DNA from: Lachnospiraceae bacterium
GTDB lineage: Bacteria > Bacillota > Clostridia > Lachnospirales > Lachnospiraceae
Assembly (NCBI GenBank): GCA_021769135.1
Contig: JAETTM010000048.1
Span: forward strand, 1 to 33,318
Length of the DNA: 33,318 nucleotides
Direction: 5' to 3'
A program made the translations under genes and the position numbers. Below the pieces are notes generated by a model. It saw only the letters and a program-made list of their open reading frames with translations. It was not told where the DNA came from and did not search any database. Positions 30,491 through 33,318 of this stretch are shown here, in pieces (position 1 is the first letter of the stretch; each line of letters starts with the position of its first letter).

Positions 30491-31930
30491 ATGATGGAAA
30501 AAGATATGCTTTTTTCTTCTTTTGCAGACCAGGCGCTGGAAATGGTTCTCTTTTTTGACCAAAGAGGGGAAATATTATATGCAAACGCCACGGCAAAAGA
30601 AAAATTAGGATATGGGGAAGAGATATATCAGGTACATATCGGCGATATTTTTCCGGCTGTTTTTGAATGCTCGAAGGATGGCCCTGCCATTGAGCACAGT
30701 TTTGGCCCGGGTATTACAAATATTACCGCATACAGGAAAAATCAGACCTGTTTTCCGGTGGAAAGCAAATTGATGCAGGATGGGGACGGGCGGTATATAT
30801 GTATGTCCAATGACGTATTGGAAAAAGATTTTTTGGTTAAAGAGATTGCCCAGGTAAAGAATGAGGCGAAGCAGGCGGTGAAAGTCAAGACCGAATTCGT
30901 GGCCAATGTGACCCATGAGCTGCGTACGCCGGTGAACGGCATCCTTGGAAACGTGAAGGAGCTGCTGGAAGAGGAAACGGATACCCGCAAAAAGAAAAAG
31001 CTTCGCCTGATGGAGCGGTGCTGCGAAAACATGGGTATACTGATTAACAATATTTTGGATTTCTCCAAGCTGGAAGCGGGTAAATTTACCCTTGACCCGC
31101 AAAAATTCCGGTTTAAAAATATGATGGATTTTATAAAAGAGAGCCACGAGAGAAAGATTACGGAAAAAGGGCTGGATTTTGTGGTTTCCCTGTCCGGCGA
31201 TATTCCGGAATATGTGATAGCGGATGAATTGCGCATTGGGCAGATACTGAATAATCTGATATCCAATGCGTTGAAATTTACGGCGGCAGGGAAGATTTGC
31301 GTGGAGGTAATCAAGACCGCGCAAATTAATGACCGGGTGGAGCTGTTTTTTATCGTAACGGATACGGGGATTGGCATCGACAAGAAAGACGAGGATAAAC
31401 TGTTCCGTAGCTTTTCCCAGGTGGATGCCTCCATTTCCAGGACATATGGGGGAACCGGGCTGGGCTTGAATATCTGTAGGCAGCTGGTTGAACTGATGGG
31501 CGGAAGCATTTCGGTGGAAAGCGAAAAGGGGAAGGGCTCCAGCTTTTCATTTTCCATATGGGCATCCGTTCCGGAAGGGGAAAGCGCGCCTGCCAAAAGC
31601 GGTAAGGAACCAGCCTTGCAGCAGCTTGCACAGGAAAAGGTATATTGGGCGGGGATACCTCCGGCCGAAGGGGAAAAGGAAGAGGATTCCCGGCAGTACG
31701 GAACCGACGCCAACAAGGAGACGCTGAAGAAAACCTTATCCAAGCTAATCCTCAGCGTGGAAATGGATAACTGGGAGAAAGCGGAAATGTTTGCGGAGAC
31801 GGTACGGCAGCTGACAAAGGAGGCCCCAAAGGAAGTGAAAAGCATCGCCCTCAGACTGAAGATGGCAGTCCAAAAAGAGGACTATGATAAGACGAGCGCA
31901 GCTTTTGGAATGATGAAGGATATTATTTGA
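30491..31930 (+). CDS. PAS-domain histidine kinase
   Basis: A 479-residue soluble kinase with no membrane segments. Residues 1-115 look like a PAS sensor (ALEMVLFFDQRGEILYANATA). A coiled linker precedes the H-box VTHELRTPVNGILG (140-153, H142). The catalytic domain has the N-box LNNLISNALKF, G1 DTGIGID, F-box LFRSFSQVD and G2 GGTGLGLN. About 100 C-terminal residues after the kinase core are helical (KETLKKTLSKLILSVEMDNWEKAEMF); they resemble a transfer or dimerisation module but are not identified. The gene lies 26 nt after the HD-GYP regulator and overlaps the next gene's upstream frame, so the three form an operon. Confidence 0.9.
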   Translation: MMEKDMLFSSFADQALEMVLFFDQRGEILYANATAKEKLGYGEEIYQVHIGDIFPAVFECSKDGPAIEHSFGPGITNITAYRKNQTCFPVESKLMQDGDGRYICMSNDVLEKDFLVKEIAQVKNEAKQAVKVKTEFVANVTHELRTPVNGILGNVKELLEEETDTRKKKKLRLMERCCENMGILINNILDFSKLEAGKFTLDPQKFRFKNMMDFIKESHERKITEKGLDFVVSLSGDIPEYVIADELRIGQILNNLISNALKFTAAGKICVEVIKTAQINDRVELFFIVTDTGIGIDKKDEDKLFRSFSQVDASISRTYGGTGLGLNICRQLVELMGGSISVESEKGKGSSFSFSIWASVPEGESAPAKSGKEPALQQLAQEKVYWAGIPPAEGEKEEDSRQYGTDANKETLKKTLSKLILSVEMDNWEKAEMFAETVRQLTKEAPKEVKSIALRLKMAVQKEDYDKTSAAFGMMKDII

Positions 31931-31947
31931 CTGGAAAGGAAACCGGT

Positions 31948-33018
31948 ATGGGGGAAAGGACAGATATGAGTGCCGTTCGGATATTAATTGTAGATGACAT
32001 GGAAACCAACCGGGTTATTCTGGAGCAGATGATTGAAGATATGGGGTATCAGCCCATTCTGGCGAAAACGGGGGAAGAGGCGCTGGAACTGATACAGAAA
32101 TACATGCCGCAGCTTATATTGTCGGATATTTCGATGCCGGGGATGGATGGGTTTGAACTGTGCAGGATACTGAAAAGCAACGTGGAAACAAAAGATATTC
32201 CTGTTATTTTTATTTCCGCTTATTCGGAGACACCGGATATTGTCAAGGGATTTGCCCTAGGGGGGGAAGACTATATTACGAAGCCTTTTATCCCGGAAGT
32301 GGTAAAGGCAAGGGTGGGCGTGCGTCTGCATCTGTATGAGAGCAACAGGAAGCTGAGGGAGATGAACAGACGCCTGCAGGCATCGGTGAACGCCCAGCTT
32401 TCTCAAATTGAGCAAGGGAAGAAGAACGTGCTATATGCCCTGGCCGATGCGGCGGCCGAAAATGCGTTCTTCGATGTAAAATATACGAAGAGGGTGGGCG
32501 AGAACTGCCGTATCCTGGCACAGAGCCTTCAGCTGTCCCCTTTATTTGAGGACAGGATTTCCGATAGCTTTGTGGATACGATAGCGATTGCGGCGCCCCT
32601 GTGCGACATAGGCAATATCGCCATCCCAAGGGAAATCCTTCAGAAAATGTCGGATTTGACGGAAGAAGAGGCGGCGGTTGCAAGGCGCCATCCCCTTATG
32701 GGAGCAAAACTTTTGAGTGATATTTATACGGATAAGGACTATAATGATTTTATGAAGATGGCCATTGATATCGCGGGCTGCCATCATGAAAACTGGGATG
32801 GAAGCGGCTATCCGGAAGGGCGCAGCGGGGAGGATATCCCGATTGCGGCGCGGATTGCTTCCTTGGTCATTGTCTATTGTGCCTTAACGGAAAAGCGTTC
32901 TTATCGCCCAGCCCTCAGTATGGATGAAGCGCTGGCCGTTATGGGAAAGGATTCGGGGAAAAAATTTGACCCGGATATGTTCAGGGTTTATTGCAAAATA
33001 TATCGCCAGCTTTGTTGA
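31948..33018 (+). CDS. Response regulator with degenerate HD-GYP domain
   Basis: A 356-residue protein built like the regulator at 29379. The receiver is intact: DD (16-17), D60 in LILSDISMPGMDG, K112. The HD-GYP domain keeps H248 and HHENWDGSGYP (279-289), but the HD motif reads PLCDIGNIAI, with C219 replacing His and N223 replacing Lys, and the later VADVYDAL motif reads LVIVYCAL, with I308 replacing the metal-binding Asp. Two metal ligands are therefore lost and hydrolysis is unlikely; cyclic-nucleotide binding or protein contact may remain. ATG 31948 (AAAGGA, 7 nt) and ATG 31966 (GGGGGAAAGGA, 5 nt) are both good starts. Confidence 0.85.
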   Translation: MGERTDMSAVRILIVDDMETNRVILEQMIEDMGYQPILAKTGEEALELIQKYMPQLILSDISMPGMDGFELCRILKSNVETKDIPVIFISAYSETPDIVKGFALGGEDYITKPFIPEVVKARVGVRLHLYESNRKLREMNRRLQASVNAQLSQIEQGKKNVLYALADAAAENAFFDVKYTKRVGENCRILAQSLQLSPLFEDRISDSFVDTIAIAAPLCDIGNIAIPREILQKMSDLTEEEAAVARRHPLMGAKLLSDIYTDKDYNDFMKMAIDIAGCHHENWDGSGYPEGRSGEDIPIAARIASLVIVYCALTEKRSYRPALSMDEALAVMGKDSGKKFDPDMFRVYCKIYRQLC

Positions 33019-33106
33019 AAGGGAGCGGCTGGCGTTATAAAATAGCAAAAAAATAGAGGCCGGGAAAGGGATACAAAAAAACGGCAACTTCGGGAGGTTG
33101 AGGAAC

Positions 33107-33318
33107 TTGATATCGGACGAGGAATTTTTACGTATTGCGAATTATTTAAAGGGCCGGTATGGTATTGATATGGGCTCAAAAAAGGTTATAATGAATGGTA
33201 GACTGGAAAATTACATCAAGCATGAAGGATGGAAAGATTTCAGCGCATTTATGGATGCGCTGCAGAAGGATTCTTCCGGCAAGCTGGAAAAGGCTTTGGT
33301 TGACCATTTGACTACTAA
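33107..33318 (+). CDS. CheR-type methyltransferase, partial (N-terminus)
   Basis: Seventy codons run off the window end. They read ISDEEFLRIANYLKGRYGIDMG, then an R-LENYIKHEGW region and end LVDHLTTN, which is the N-terminal helical domain of CheR glutamate methyltransferases just before the ETYFFR segment. The start is TTG 33107 with GAGG 3 nt upstream, or TTG 33098; no ATG is in frame before the upstream stops. It follows the HD-GYP/kinase cluster by 88 nt, suggesting that the array includes a chemotaxis-like methylation arm. Confidence 0.75.
   Translation, partial: MISDEEFLRIANYLKGRYGIDMGSKKVIMNGRLENYIKHEGWKDFSAFMDALQKDSSGKLEKALVDHLTT

Noticed and set aside
1-33318. tRNA, rRNA, transposase or integrase genes
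   Set aside because: No cloverleaf, rRNA signature, DDE transposase or recombinase motif was found by eye on either strand.

Overview
The window looks like a chromosomal segment of a Gram-positive Clostridia, most likely Lachnospiraceae. The reasons are strong AGGAGG-type ribosome binding sites with ATG/TTG starts, consensus TTGACA/TATAAT promoters, several AraC-type sugar regulators, lipoprotein signal peptides, CsoR/ArsR metal control and HD-GYP signalling proteins. The genus is not determinable from sequence alone. No rRNA, tRNA, CRISPR array, transposase or prophage was seen.

Layout. 1-8.9 kb is a mosaic of unrelated genes with several remnants: an 88-bp structured repeat, a glycosyltransferase with a C-terminal winged-helix (MarR-like) domain, an OLD-family ATPase/TOPRIM nuclease, an Eis-like acetyltransferase, an AraC regulator, a deleted HAD phosphatase, an MFS transporter, a YbaK deacylase, then a second identical 88-bp repeat abutting the surviving C-terminal half of a PD-(D/E)XK nuclease. 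9.1-12.1 kb carries a lipoprotein PdaA-type deacetylase, a DUF3829-like lipoprotein and a thymidylate kinase. 12.2-20.2 kb is an L-rhamnose locus: an AraC regulator divergent from rhaB-rhaA-rhaM-malQ, closed by another, convergent AraC gene. A degenerate toxin-antitoxin module sits between the first regulator and rhaB, with a near-identical 32-bp putative regulator site on each side. 20.4-21.3 kb is a sugar-nucleotide-type nucleotidyltransferase with a good terminator. 21.4-27.3 kb is a metal-resistance block: ArsR, a free HMA metallochaperone and a Zn/Cd ATPase, then CsoR and a Cu ATPase with a C-terminal CopZ-like domain. 27.3-29.2 kb is a short KdpD/KdpE pair on the minus strand. 29.4-33.3 kb is a signalling cluster: an intact HD-GYP response regulator, a PAS histidine kinase, a second response regulator whose HD domain has lost metal ligands, and the start of a CheR methyltransferase cut by the window edge.

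How it works together. The metal block looks self-regulated: an ArsR/SmtB-type inverted repeat lies just downstream of its promoter, and a CsoR-type GC palindrome fills the spacer of a perfect -35/-10. The rhamnose genes cover mutarotation, isomerisation and phosphorylation, but the aldolase is missing here.

Most unusual: (a) a recurrent hairpin-plus-Shine-Dalgarno leader (GYGC-loop-GYRC-RGAAATGRRG) placed 5-7 nt before the start codons of at least five, possibly seven, unrelated genes; (b) three copies of a GNRA-capped palindromic repeat; (c) an internal SD/ATG inside copA that could yield a free CopZ; (d) tandem repeats of about 117 bp in the rhaB-rhaA gap; (e) the duplicated AraC-type operator around a broken toxin gene; (f) the active/degenerate HD-GYP pair. 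All functional statements are inferences from sequence read by eye; no database search was run.
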